Shown: in pieces, positions 56,766-64,000 of the stretch
Position numbering within the stretch: position 1 is the stretch's first letter
How the letters are laid out: every line of letters starts with the position of its first letter
Notes under the pieces: generated by a model
The model's input: only the letters and a program-made list of their open reading frames with translations
Told to the model about the DNA's origin: nothing
The model's database searches: none
DNA from: Candidatus Iainarchaeum sp.
Lineage (GTDB): Archaea > Iainarchaeota > Iainarchaeia > Iainarchaeales > UBA10219
DNA length: 64,000 nucleotides
Assembly (NCBI GenBank): GCA_018304425.1
Contig: JAGVWE010000002.1
Location: 248,001-312,000, forward strand
Reading direction: 5' to 3'
Program-made: the position numbers and the translations under genes

Positions 56766-57842
56766 ATGTTTGACTTGTTGAAGAACAAGCTGACTTCTTT
56801 CACCGAAAAACTCAGGCAAGGGCTGGAAGGCAAGGTCCGGCCAACGGCGGAAAAGCCAGTGGAAGAGCCGAACCGGGAAATAAACGTGCTGGGCGAGGAG
56901 CGGAAGCCCGAGGAAAAGCTCCAGGAATTGCGGCAAGCTGATCACCGCGAGTTGAAGGCCCGCGTCGGTATCGGGAAAGCGGTTGCCGGATTGTTCACGG
57001 GCGAAGTCAAAATCGAGGAAAAGGACTTGCGGGGGTTCCTCGAAGAACTCGAACTGGCCCTCCTGGAGGCGGACGTCGAACAGGAAACCGCGTTGCAGTT
57101 GGTGGAAGAAATCCAGAGGGAATTGAACGGCAAGAAGGCAAAGGCCAGCGACCTGAATGGGTTCCTCCGCCTGGAAATGAAGAAGGCCCTGCTGAAACTC
57201 GTTGAAACGAAGGCCTTGGACCTGCTGGGTGCCTGCGCGAAGAAGAAGCCCTTCGTGGTGCTGTTGCTGGGGCCGAATGGGGCCGGGAAGACGACGACGA
57301 TTGCGAAGCTGACTGCCTACTTGCAAAAGCACGGCAAGCGCGTGGTGTGGGCTGCTTCCGACACGTTCCGCGCCGCGAGCATCGAGCAACTGGAAGAGCA
57401 CGCAAAGCGGTTGGGCGTGCGGGTCGTGAAGCACACGTATGGCGCTGACCCGGCGGCCGTGGCGTTTGACGCCGTGAAGGCCGCGGAAGCCGGCCGCTTC
57501 GATGTGGTGTTGATTGATTCGGCGGGGAGGCAGGAAACCAACCGCAACCTCATGGAGGAATTGAAGAAGATAAACCGGGTGGTGAAGCCGGACTTGCGGG
57601 TGTACGTCGGCGAAGCCTATGCCGGCCAGGCCTTATTGGGGCAGGCCACGGAATTCGACCGGGAACTGGGGTTGGACGGCTTCGTGTTGACCAAGATTGA
57701 CGCGGACGCAAAGGGCGGCACCGCCCTCTCCCTCTTGCACCGGCTACGAAAGCCCATCCTGTTCGTGGGCACGGGCCAACGCTACGAGGACCTGGTGGAA
57801 TTCAAGCCGGAATTCATCGTGGAAAGAGTGATTGGGGGTTAG
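56766..57842 (+). CDS. ftsY: Signal recognition particle receptor FtsY
   Basis: A 358-residue SRP GTPase. The N-terminal 60 residues are charged, followed by the four-helix N domain (LRGFLEELELALLEADVEQETALQL). The G domain has GPNGAGKTTTIAKLT (G1), DTFRAASIEQLE (insertion box), DSAGRQETN (G3), TKIDADAKGG (G4) and FVGTGQRYEDL. Its partner SRP54 is 1.3 kb downstream. Ends the translation cluster. Confidence 0.96.
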   Translation: MFDLLKNKLTSFTEKLRQGLEGKVRPTAEKPVEEPNREINVLGEERKPEEKLQELRQADHRELKARVGIGKAVAGLFTGEVKIEEKDLRGFLEELELALLEADVEQETALQLVEEIQRELNGKKAKASDLNGFLRLEMKKALLKLVETKALDLLGACAKKKPFVVLLLGPNGAGKTTTIAKLTAYLQKHGKRVVWAASDTFRAASIEQLEEHAKRLGVRVVKHTYGADPAAVAFDAVKAAEAGRFDVVLIDSAGRQETNRNLMEELKKINRVVKPDLRVYVGEAYAGQALLGQATEFDRELGLDGFVLTKIDADAKGGTALSLLHRLRKPILFVGTGQRYEDLVEFKPEFIVERVIGG

Positions 57843-57960
57843 GCGGCCCCGCCAGATTCCGGAAGGCTGAACCCATTGGACAGGCAACCTGGAGTTGGCT
57901 GTTCTCCCTGAGCGCCTTGGACAGAAATGGGGGCGCTGCTGGAAGGAAGGGCGCCCGCGC

Positions 57961-58106
57961 AATATATTTATAAAGAGTTTAAGCCCTATAAGTATTGAAT
58001 TGATTTGCTGTTTCGACCTCTTTTTGCGTCAAGGACTTCACTGGCTTGGTGCAGTGGTTCCTGGGCCCGGGGTTGAAGGCAAACGAAATTAAATGGAGGA
58101 AATTGA
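57961..58106 (+). promoter_or_regulatory. Promoter and long leader of the TRAM gene
   Basis: ATATATTTATAAAG at about 57962 is a strong TATA element more than 110 bases before the ATG, in contrast to the leaderless neighbours. The leader contains CACTG/CAGTG arms near 58038-58056 and GGAGGAAATTG at the start. Such a leader could respond to temperature or RNA-binding proteins. Confidence 0.4.
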
Positions 58107-58499
58107 ATGGCTTTTAGTAAATACAATACCAATCGGTTCAAGGCCGAACCCCCCGTCAAGGAAGGCGAGGTCTACGATGTCGAAATCCTTTCCATTGGGG
58201 AAAAGGGAGACGGCATCGCGAAGGTGCAGGGCTTTGTCATTGTCGTTCCAGGCACGAAGAAAGGCGACAAGGTCAAAGTCAAGGTCAACGCCGTGAGAGG
58301 CAAGGTCTCTTTCGGGGAAGTGGTTGGCGCATCCGAGGGACAACCAGCGGAAGCCGGAGAAGAAGCGGGTGCGGGCTCCCAAGAAGAGTCCGGTGACTTC
58401 GAAGCCGGGGAAGGCGCTGGAGGCGAGGACGAGGAAACAGAGGAAGAAGCCGATGCCGGTGAAGGAAACGACGAGTTCGAGGCAGAGGAAGGAAACTAG
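58107..58499 (+). CDS. TRAM-domain protein with acidic tail
   Basis: A 130-residue protein. Residues 15-75 are a TRAM beta-barrel (VKEGEVYDVEILSIGEKGDGIAKVQGFVIVVPGTKKGDKVKVKV read in order). Stand-alone archaeal TRAM proteins act as RNA chaperones, and some are cold induced. Residues 80-130 are almost entirely Glu, Gly, Asp and Ala, an unusual acidic tail. GGAGG eight bases before the ATG sets the start. Confidence 0.9.
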   Translation: MAFSKYNTNRFKAEPPVKEGEVYDVEILSIGEKGDGIAKVQGFVIVVPGTKKGDKVKVKVNAVRGKVSFGEVVGASEGQPAEAGEEAGAGSQEESGDFEAGEGAGGEDEETEEEADAGEGNDEFEAEEGN

Positions 58500-58518
58500 G
58501 CAATCAGGAGGACCCCAA

Positions 58519-58665
58519 ATGGAAGAACTGGAACTGAAACCCACGGAAGAGCTGAGACTCAAACTGTTGGAAGAAGAATTCAAGCTGCGGCAGAAACAGC
58601 CCCAGGCTTGGACCAAGACCAAGTACCGGCCCTACGCCAATTTCAGGCGGCCGAAAACCGAGTAA
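58519..58665 (+). CDS. Small charged protein, 48 residues
   Basis: ATG 58519 with AGGAGG seven bases upstream. The product MEELELKPTEELRLKLLEEE is a charged helix, then KYRPYANFRRPKTE is basic and aromatic. It follows the TRAM gene by 19 bases and shares its transcript, ending in a strong terminator. Function is unknown; RNA or ribosome association is a guess from context. Confidence 0.65.
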   Translation: MEELELKPTEELRLKLLEEEFKLRQKQPQAWTKTKYRPYANFRRPKTE

Positions 58666-58676
58666 GGAAACCAGGA

Positions 58677-58716
58677 AGTGCCCCCAACGGGGGGGCTCAT
58701 TCCACTCTTTTTTTTC
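58677..58716 (+). terminator. Terminator of the TRAM operon
   Basis: AGTG-CCCCC-AAC-GGGGG with CACT closing the stem, followed by nine bases of TCTTTTTTTT. Confidence 0.8.
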
Positions 58717-58838
58717 GCTCCCACGCGGAAAATTCGCCAAAAACCAGGCAAAAGCCTGGCTTTGGTCGAAAACCTTATTAACCCAAAAAACGATTATACG
58801 TAAAAATTCCCGGCAACGGGAATGCGAGGAGGGTTAAA

Positions 58839-59027
58839 ATGGGAGACTATCTACGAACAAAGCCGATGGCGGTCGCGGGAGCAATCATGGCCGTCGTCGC
58901 CTATGTCTGGAACATGTTTGTTGCAAGCATGCTGACCAGCCTGCCAGCCCCAGTTGGATCTATCGTCACCTGGGCCGTCTGGTTTGCCGTGTTCGCGCTC
59001 GTCTACAACCGAGTCCAGATGATATAA
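58839..59027 (+). CDS. Small membrane protein, 62 residues
   Basis: MGDYLRTKPMAVAGAIMAVV begins a protein with two hydrophobic helices (residues 9-33 and 40-58). GAGGAGGG six bases before the ATG and CCTTATTAACC upstream support expression as an independent unit. A CCCGG-x4-CCGGG-type hairpin (TTCCCG/CGGGAA) sits in its leader at about 58807-58822. No homologue is recognised. Confidence 0.65.
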   Translation: MGDYLRTKPMAVAGAIMAVVAYVWNMFVASMLTSLPAPVGSIVTWAVWFAVFALVYNRVQMI

Positions 59028-59050
59028 ACTTGAAACCCGGATAGGGTTCG

Positions 59051-59113
59051 GTTGAAGAGCCAGGCATTGGACTCTTCAACGTCTTCCCCTTTTTCCGTGG
59101 CCTACTGCCACGG
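59051..59113 (+). terminator. Hairpin terminator followed by a second hairpin
   Basis: GTTGAAGAG (with inner CCA) pairs with (TGG) CTCTTCAAC at 59051-59080, then CCCCTTTTT. CCGTGGC and GCCACGG form a second stem at 59095-59113. Confidence 0.65.
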
Positions 59114-59170
59114 GTGGCAGAGCCAACCACGCCTATTTAATTGTTTTTACGCCTACTTTTTTGGGTTGAA

Positions 59171-60514
59171 ATGGACTTCGGGGAAAAGCTTCGGCGCGCC
59201 ATTGAACGGCTGAAAGCCGGCAGCGTTGACCAGGCCACGGTCAAGGAAGCCGTCAAGGAACTCCAGCGAGCGCTCATCTCCGCCGACGTCGACGTGGGCC
59301 TAGTCCTGGACCTCAGCAAGAAGCTGGAGGCGCGTGCGTTCGAGGAGCTCCCCAAGGGAGTCAACCGAAGAGAGCACGTCGTCAAGGTCACGTACGAATT
59401 GTTGTCCGCGTTGCTTGGCGGCGGAACCCACGCTGTGCCAGAGAAACCAAAACGCATTTTGCTGGTCGGGCTCTACGGCAACGGGAAAACCACATCCTGT
59501 TCCAAGCTCGCCAAGTGGTATGCCAAGCGCGGCCTGAAAGTCGGCTTGGTGTGCGCGGATGTGGCGCGGCCCGCGGCCTATGACCAGTTGAAGCAGTTGA
59601 GCGAGCGGATTGGCGTGCCGTTCTATGGCGACAAGGAAGAGAAACACGCCGAACGCATCGTTGAAGAGGGCCTCAAGCGGCACGCGAAAGCCGACCTGGT
59701 CCTCGTGGACTCGGCGGGAAGGAATGGCTTGGACGAGGAGCTGACCCGGGAAATCAAGGCCGTGAACCGCGTGTTCGAGCCCGAGCAGACCTGGCTGGTG
59801 CTGGGAGCCGATTTGGGGCAAGTGGCCAGAAAACAGGCGCAGGCCTTCCACGACAGCGTGGGAGTCAACGGGGTCATCCTCACGCGGATGGATGGCTCGG
59901 CCAAGGGCGGGGGCGCGTTGGCCGCGTGCGCGCTGACGAAGGCCCCGGTGTACTTCCTGGGCACGGGCGAGAAACTCGACGACTTCGAGGAATTCGAGGC
60001 CGAACGGTACCTGAGCCGGGTCATGGGCTATGGAGACCTGAAAGCGCTGTTGGAAAAAGTCAAGGAACTCGAGTTCGACGAGGAAAAAGCGAAAGCCGTC
60101 CTGGAAGGCGAGTTCAACTTGCAGATGTTCTACGACCAGCTGGCGGCCGCACGGTCCATGGGGCCGCTGGACAAGGTCATGGAAATGATGGGCGTGAAAT
60201 CCCAGCTGCCCCGCGAAGCCATTGACGTCAGCGAAAAAAAGCTGGAAACCTTCAAGGTGCTCATGGACTCCATGACGAAACAAGAGAAGAAGCAGCCCGA
60301 GCTGATGAGCCACGCGCGCCTGGAACGCATCTGCAAGGGCGCGGGAAGGAAAATCGAGGAAGCCCGGGAACTCATGGCCCACTACAAGAAGATGAAGAAG
60401 ATGTTCAAGCAGTTCTCAAAACTCGACAGCAAAGACATGGAACAAGGCAACATGCAGAAACTCTTTGCGAAGATGCAGGCCAAGAAAAAACAGAAAAAGC
60501 TGAGGCTGAAATGA
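59171..60514 (+). CDS. srp54: Signal recognition particle 54 kDa protein
   Basis: A 447-residue SRP GTPase that binds signal sequences and 7S RNA. The N domain starts MDFGEKLRRAIERLKAGS. The G domain has GLYGNGKTTSCSKLA, DVARPAAYDQLKQL, DSAGRNGLDEEL, TRMDGSAKGGGAL and FLGTGEKLDDFEEF. The methionine-rich M domain follows (MYDQLAAARSMGPLDKVMEMMG). ATG 59171 gives the conserved N-terminus; ten extra codons upstream are not needed. The last codon overlaps the peptidase start. Confidence 0.96.
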   Translation: MDFGEKLRRAIERLKAGSVDQATVKEAVKELQRALISADVDVGLVLDLSKKLEARAFEELPKGVNRREHVVKVTYELLSALLGGGTHAVPEKPKRILLVGLYGNGKTTSCSKLAKWYAKRGLKVGLVCADVARPAAYDQLKQLSERIGVPFYGDKEEKHAERIVEEGLKRHAKADLVLVDSAGRNGLDEELTREIKAVNRVFEPEQTWLVLGADLGQVARKQAQAFHDSVGVNGVILTRMDGSAKGGGALAACALTKAPVYFLGTGEKLDDFEEFEAERYLSRVMGYGDLKALLEKVKELEFDEEKAKAVLEGEFNLQMFYDQLAAARSMGPLDKVMEMMGVKSQLPREAIDVSEKKLETFKVLMDSMTKQEKKQPELMSHARLERICKGAGRKIEEARELMAHYKKMKKMFKQFSKLDSKDMEQGNMQKLFAKMQAKKKQKKLRLK

Positions 60515-61341
60515 TGGAATACCTGGAAGCCGTGCGAGCAGGGCTGGCCGTGGCGGCCAGCGCGGTCGCCGCCTACACCGACTGGAAGACGGGCTTCATT
60601 TACGACAAGTTGACGTATCCCTTGATTGGGGTCGGGGTGCTGGCCAACCTGTGGCCGGCCTTCGAGCCCTGGAACTTCGCGCCGGCCCTGGTCGTGTTCG
60701 GGGCCGGCTATGCCTTGTACTACGCGGGCAAGGTGGGCGGGGGAGACGTGAAACTGTTCACGGGGTTGAGCTTGTTGGTGCCCTACCAGCAGGGCTTGCC
60801 CTTCGTCGTGCCCGTGCTGTTGTTGTCCACGGTGAGCGCGGTGGTCTGGATGGGCGCGAATTATTTGCCGCGGTATGCGCGGAAAGGCATTGACTGGAAG
60901 GAAAACCGGAAAGGCCTCCAAAAAGGCTTGTTGTTGGCCGCGGTGATAACTGCTTACTTTGGGTTCTTGTGGGGACTGGGGCGCTTTACCTGGGTGCAGG
61001 GACTCTGGCTCGGCGTGCCCCTGGCGTTGGCCGTGGCCTTCACCGCGCTCGAGAACGGCATCCGCCGGGAATTCTTTTTGACGCACGTGAAGGTGGCGGA
61101 GTTGGAGGAAGACGAGTTGCTGGCCGTGGAGTTCCTGCCGCCGGGCCTCGCGGAAAAGCTGGGCACGGGCTTCAAGGGCGTGATCGAAGAAAAAGACCAG
61201 GCGCGGTTCAAGGAAATGGGCATGGAAACGGTGCCGGTCTACCGGAACCTGCCAAGGTTCGGGCCCTTCATCTTCCTGGGTGTAGTACTGGCGCTGTACG
61301 TTCCCAAAGCCTTTGAGTGGTTGACGGGGTGGAGGCCTTGA
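60511..61341 (+). CDS. Prepilin-type (A24) aspartic peptidase
   Basis: A 276-residue membrane protease. The two catalytic aspartates are Asp in AAYTDWKTGFIYDKLTYPL near residue 23 and the GxGD motif in GKVGGGDVKLFTGLS near 77. Six or so helices plus a cytoplasmic C-terminal domain (VAELEEDELLAVEFLPPGLAEKL) match archaeal PibD/EppA relatives with an extra domain. It would process the class III pilins encoded at 2.8 kb. It overlaps srp54 (ATGA) and ribD (TTGA), so all three are cotranslated. Confidence 0.9.
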   Translation: MMEYLEAVRAGLAVAASAVAAYTDWKTGFIYDKLTYPLIGVGVLANLWPAFEPWNFAPALVVFGAGYALYYAGKVGGGDVKLFTGLSLLVPYQQGLPFVVPVLLLSTVSAVVWMGANYLPRYARKGIDWKENRKGLQKGLLLAAVITAYFGFLWGLGRFTWVQGLWLGVPLALAVAFTALENGIRREFFLTHVKVAELEEDELLAVEFLPPGLAEKLGTGFKGVIEEKDQARFKEMGMETVPVYRNLPRFGPFIFLGVVLALYVPKAFEWLTGWRP

Positions 61342-62411
61342 ACGAAAAAAAGTTCATGGCGTTGGCCCTTGAACTGGCGGAAAAAGGCCGGGGCCTAGTG
61401 AGCCCGAACCCGATGGTGGGCGCGGTGATTGTCAAAGGCGGAAGGGTAGTTGGCAGGGGTTGGCATGCCCGGTACGGGGAAGCGCACGCCGAAGTCAATG
61501 CCCTGCGGAAGGCCGGAAAGCGGGTGCATGGGGCCACGGCGTACGTGTCCTTGGAGCCCTGCGGTCATTGGGGCAGGCAGCCGCCGTGCACGCAGGCCCT
61601 CCTCGATGCCGGCATTTCGAAAGTCGTGTATGCCTGCCGCGACCCCAGCCCCTGGGTGAACGGGCGCGGCCACCACGAGTTGGCGAAGGCCGGAATCAAG
61701 GTCAAGGGAGGCGTGCTGGAACGGGAGGCCCAGGAGTTGAACCGCGCCTACTTCAAGCGCGTGAAAACCGGGCTGTCCTGGGTGGTGTTAAAAGTAGCCA
61801 TGAGCGCGGACGGGAAAATCGCGGGTCAGAAGGGAAAGTGGATTACGGGAAAACGGGCGAGGAAGGAAGGGCAGCGGTTGCGGGTCGCCTCGGACGCCGT
61901 TTTGACGGGCATTGGCACGGTGTTGAAGGACGACCCGAGGCTCACGGTGCGGGGGAAGCGGGAGTGGCAGCCCCTGCGGTTGGTGGTGGACTCCAGGCTG
62001 AGAATGCCGTTGAATGCACGCATGCTGAGAGAAGAAGGCCGAACCGTGGTGTTCACGACGAAAAAGGCCGCGAAGAAGAAAATCAAGGCATTGGAGGGAA
62101 GGAAGGGCGTTGAAGTGGTTGTTGGAAAAGAAAAACACGGGGAAGTGGACTTGAAGTGGGTAATGAAGGAGCTGGGCGATGCGGACTTTAACCAGGTGCT
62201 GGTGGAAGCAGGCAGGGAGTTAAACACCGCCTTGTTGAAGGCAGGGTTGGTGGACGAGCTGGCGTTGTTCGTGGCCCCGAAAAGAATCGGAGCCAAGGGG
62301 TTGGACGTGTTTGACGCAACGGCATTGAAGGGCTGGAAAACCCGGTTAACGGGCTTGGCCGTGAAGCGGCTGGGAGTGGATTGGCTGTTGGCGGCCAGGC
62401 TCCGGCCTTAA
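61338..62411 (+). CDS. ribD: Bifunctional riboflavin deaminase/reductase RibD
   Basis: A 357-residue fused enzyme of riboflavin synthesis. The deaminase half has HAEVNAL and PC-x8-C (EPCGHWGRQPPCT), the zinc site. The reductase half begins WVVLKVAMSADGKIA and carries LTGIGTVLKDDPRLTVR and the VEAGRELNTALL strand. Archaea usually make the reductase as a separate protein and use a different order of steps. This fused form is bacterial in type, so transfer is likely. TTG 61338 was chosen because NEKKFMALALELA is the normal N-terminus; GTG 61317 and 61329 are alternatives. Confidence 0.9.
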   Translation: MNEKKFMALALELAEKGRGLVSPNPMVGAVIVKGGRVVGRGWHARYGEAHAEVNALRKAGKRVHGATAYVSLEPCGHWGRQPPCTQALLDAGISKVVYACRDPSPWVNGRGHHELAKAGIKVKGGVLEREAQELNRAYFKRVKTGLSWVVLKVAMSADGKIAGQKGKWITGKRARKEGQRLRVASDAVLTGIGTVLKDDPRLTVRGKREWQPLRLVVDSRLRMPLNARMLREEGRTVVFTTKKAAKKKIKALEGRKGVEVVVGKEKHGEVDLKWVMKELGDADFNQVLVEAGRELNTALLKAGLVDELALFVAPKRIGAKGLDVFDATALKGWKTRLTGLAVKRLGVDWLLAARLRP

Positions 62412-63448
62412 GCGAACCCAACGCCTTTCACGGTCACGCGGCCGGGTTGGCCGAGGTCGCCCACGATGGAAATTTCGCAGTCCAGGAACTGCTTGGTCAC
62501 CGCGATGCTGGAAAGCAGGTGCTGGGAAACCTCCGCGCACTGGAAGAAGGAAGTGCCCTTCGCGAGGCCCATGAAGGGAATGAGTTGGTCCGCGAGGTGC
62601 ACGTCCACGGGGCGAAGGGAGCGAAGGGATTTCAGGAGGTGCACGGCCGCTTCCTCTCCCACGGTCACTGCGGGCTTGCCCTTCGCGCCCAAGGCGTTCG
62701 CGCCCAAGTGAGCTCCATTGTCAAAGCAGGCGAGCAAGTCAAGGCCGCTGCCAATCGTATCGGAATGCGGCGCGGCCTCAATGGATTCAATCCACTCGCA
62801 GTCGAATTCCTCGAGCTTCTTGTGCGCGGCCCTTGCCTGGTTGACGGCAACTTCCCGGGGAAGGGAAGCACAGTGGGAAACGCATTGAATGGACTGGAGT
62901 TGGCCGAGTTCCGTGAAGTCAACGGCCTTCAAGGGAAGCCGGCCTGGAACGGACTTGAAGGAAACGGCGCCATTACCCTTGGGATAGTAACCGCGCTTGT
63001 TCAACGAGAACTCGAAGTGCACGCCGAACGCCTTCAAGGCGGGCTGCAGGACCCCGGAAAAGTAGTTGGCTGGAGGAGCAAAGGGAACATCCGTTCCCCC
63101 CATCACGCGCAGCCGGACTTCCTCGCGCAGGGAAGGAGGCAAGAGGGCCTGCAACAACAGCGTCACGCTGCCCGCCGAACCGATGTTGACCTGGAGCGAG
63201 GAAGGCCGCACCTTCCCAGGCTTGAAGGTCAGCTGCCTGCTTTCCTTGACCGCGCCCTCGATTTCCGCGTGACAGGTTTCGGCAAGCGTTTTCACGGCCG
63301 TGAAGTGCTGGGGCTGGAGCCCCGGGTTGGGGCGGTTGGAGCGAATCGAGGAAATCGTGAACGGTTTGCCGGTAAGCGCTGACAAGGCCAGGCTCGTGCG
63401 CAGGACCTGGCCGCCGGCCGCGCCATCGACTGGAATGGGTTCAGGCAT
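62408..63448 (-). CDS. rtcA: RNA 3'-terminal phosphate cyclase
   Basis: A 346-residue enzyme that converts RNA 3'-phosphates to 2',3'-cyclic ends. Recognisable blocks are VDGAAGGQVLRTSLALSALTG at the start, RPNPGLQPQH, GSAGSVTLLLQALLPP and the RGGYYPKG-like NKRGYYPKGNG. The nucleotidylated histidine is expected in the late VHLADQLIPFMGLA segment. ATG 63448 gives the standard N-terminus; 15 codons upstream are not conserved. It converges on ribD with a four-base overlap. Confidence 0.95.
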   Translation of the reverse strand: MPEPIPVDGAAGGQVLRTSLALSALTGKPFTISSIRSNRPNPGLQPQHFTAVKTLAETCHAEIEGAVKESRQLTFKPGKVRPSSLQVNIGSAGSVTLLLQALLPPSLREEVRLRVMGGTDVPFAPPANYFSGVLQPALKAFGVHFEFSLNKRGYYPKGNGAVSFKSVPGRLPLKAVDFTELGQLQSIQCVSHCASLPREVAVNQARAAHKKLEEFDCEWIESIEAAPHSDTIGSGLDLLACFDNGAHLGANALGAKGKPAVTVGEEAAVHLLKSLRSLRPVDVHLADQLIPFMGLAKGTSFFQCAEVSQHLLSSIAVTKQFLDCEISIVGDLGQPGRVTVKGVGFA

Positions 63449-63507
63449 ACGGAAAGGAGCTGGCAAAAAGTTAATAATGGGTTTCCAGGCCAATTACCTG
63501 GATTCGC

Positions 63508-64000
63508 ATGCGCATACTGGTAACGGGGGGAGACGGTTTCATTGGAAGCAAGCTCGTGGCCTTGCTGCGGAAGCGCGGCCACTATGTGCGGGAATTCAAG
63601 GGCGAAATCGCGGACAAAGCCAACGTCGAACGGCAGGTAAGGGGCTTTGACGCGGTCTGCCATTTGGCTGCTCTCATCGACGAAACGGCTGGCAGGCAGC
63701 GGCTGTTCGAAGTCAATGTGAACGGAACGAAGAACGTGTTGGAGGCCGCGGCCCAGGCACGCGTGCAACGGTTCCTCCACGTGAGCACGGTGGGCGTGCA
63801 CGGCGAAGCCAGGGAAAAAATTGACGAGAACGCGGCGTTCCACCCGGAAACGGGTTACGAGCAAAGCAAGGCCGAAGCCGAGAAACTCGTGCATGCTTAC
63901 CTGGAAGTGCTGCCCCTGACCATTGTCCGGCCCGCCCTGGTCTTGGGCGCCAACGAGTACTGGCGGAAAATAATCGACCAGGTCGCAAAGGGTTTCCCAT
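63508..64000 (+). CDS. NAD-dependent epimerase/dehydratase family protein, 3' truncated
   Basis: An open frame from ATG 63508 runs off the window end, giving 164 visible residues. The N-terminus MRILVTGGDGFIGSKLVALL is the NAD-binding Rossmann motif (GxxGxxG). Later come DAVCHLAA, NVNGTKNVLEAA, VSTVGVHG and the active-site YEQSKAEAE (Y-x3-K), then LTIVRPALVLG. It belongs to the extended short-chain dehydrogenase (UDP-sugar epimerase-like) group. The substrate cannot be told from this part. Confidence 0.88.
   Translation, partial: MRILVTGGDGFIGSKLVALLRKRGHYVREFKGEIADKANVERQVRGFDAVCHLAALIDETAGRQRLFEVNVNGTKNVLEAAAQARVQRFLHVSTVGVHGEAREKIDENAAFHPETGYEQSKAEAEKLVHAYLEVLPLTIVRPALVLGANEYWRKIIDQVAKGFP

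Overview
The window is a gene-dense, GC-rich piece of an archaeal chromosome. Diagnostic archaeal genes include Rli1/ABCE1, pelota, archaeal DnaG, HerA-NurA, Rad50, RpoK, eS17, aEF1B, eIF6, eL39-eL31-eL20, prefoldin alpha, SRP54, FtsY, an archaeal CCA-adding enzyme, Elp3, Taw3, Hjc, archaeal-type phosphoglycerate mutase and RNase P protein 4. Many start codons lie about 25 bases after a TATA box, so leaderless transcription looks common. Class III signal-peptide pilins, many small exported proteins and bacterial-type genes (RibD, AsnB, Fic) would suit a DPANN-like lineage such as Diapherotrites. That placement is inference from gene content, not a phylogeny.

Layout. 1-9.7 kb: TctA-like transporter (cut by the window edge), JAMM peptidase, apgM, a four-gene pilin-like operon, asnB, a DUF4139 surface protein and Rli1. 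9.7-18.4 kb: pelota, a nuclease-like and a Rossmann-like gene, elp3, taw3-thpR, a VapBC-type pair and cca. 18.4-22.3 kb: tRNA-Arg(TCG) abutted by an AT-rich LAGLIDADG endonuclease gene, a long imperfect inverted repeat, a HEAT-repeat gene and the kbl-tdh threonine-to-glycine pair. 22.5-30.8 kb: aEF1B, rad50, a toxin-antitoxin pair, eS17-rpoK, a degenerate family-B DNA polymerase and nurA-herA. 30.9-48.8 kb: two paralogous exported cysteine proteins around a hairpin-rich spacer, pth2 and a permuted GTPase, membrane proteins, hjc, dnaG with a large Arg/Gly-rich insert, tRNA-Val and tRNA-Gly(GCC), a transglutaminase-like surface protein, a Pro/Gln-rich exported protein and tmk. 48.8-53.6 kb: intron-containing tRNA-Gly(TCC), Fic, YbaK and an AbrB-nucleotidyltransferase-HEPN fusion, then rnp4 and small unknowns. 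53.7-62.4 kb: eS19-PDCD5-eL39-eL31-eIF6-eL20-prefoldin-ftsY, a TRAM protein, srp54, a prepilin-type peptidase and ribD. The end carries rtcA and a truncated epimerase.

The strongest unexplained signal is a set of short perfect palindromes, mostly 9-base arms around a 3-base loop, clustered at tRNA genes. A 97-base unit built from them sits directly before tRNA-Val(TAC) and tRNA-Gly(GCC), with a compensatory base-pair change between the copies. A second unit begins exactly at the 5' splice site of the tRNA-Gly(TCC) intron, where its arm competes with the bulge-helix-bulge structure. A covarying copy follows the same tRNA. Other leads are the catalytically dead, exonuclease-less PolB homologue, its promoter element shared with nurA-herA, and the RG-rich DnaG insert.
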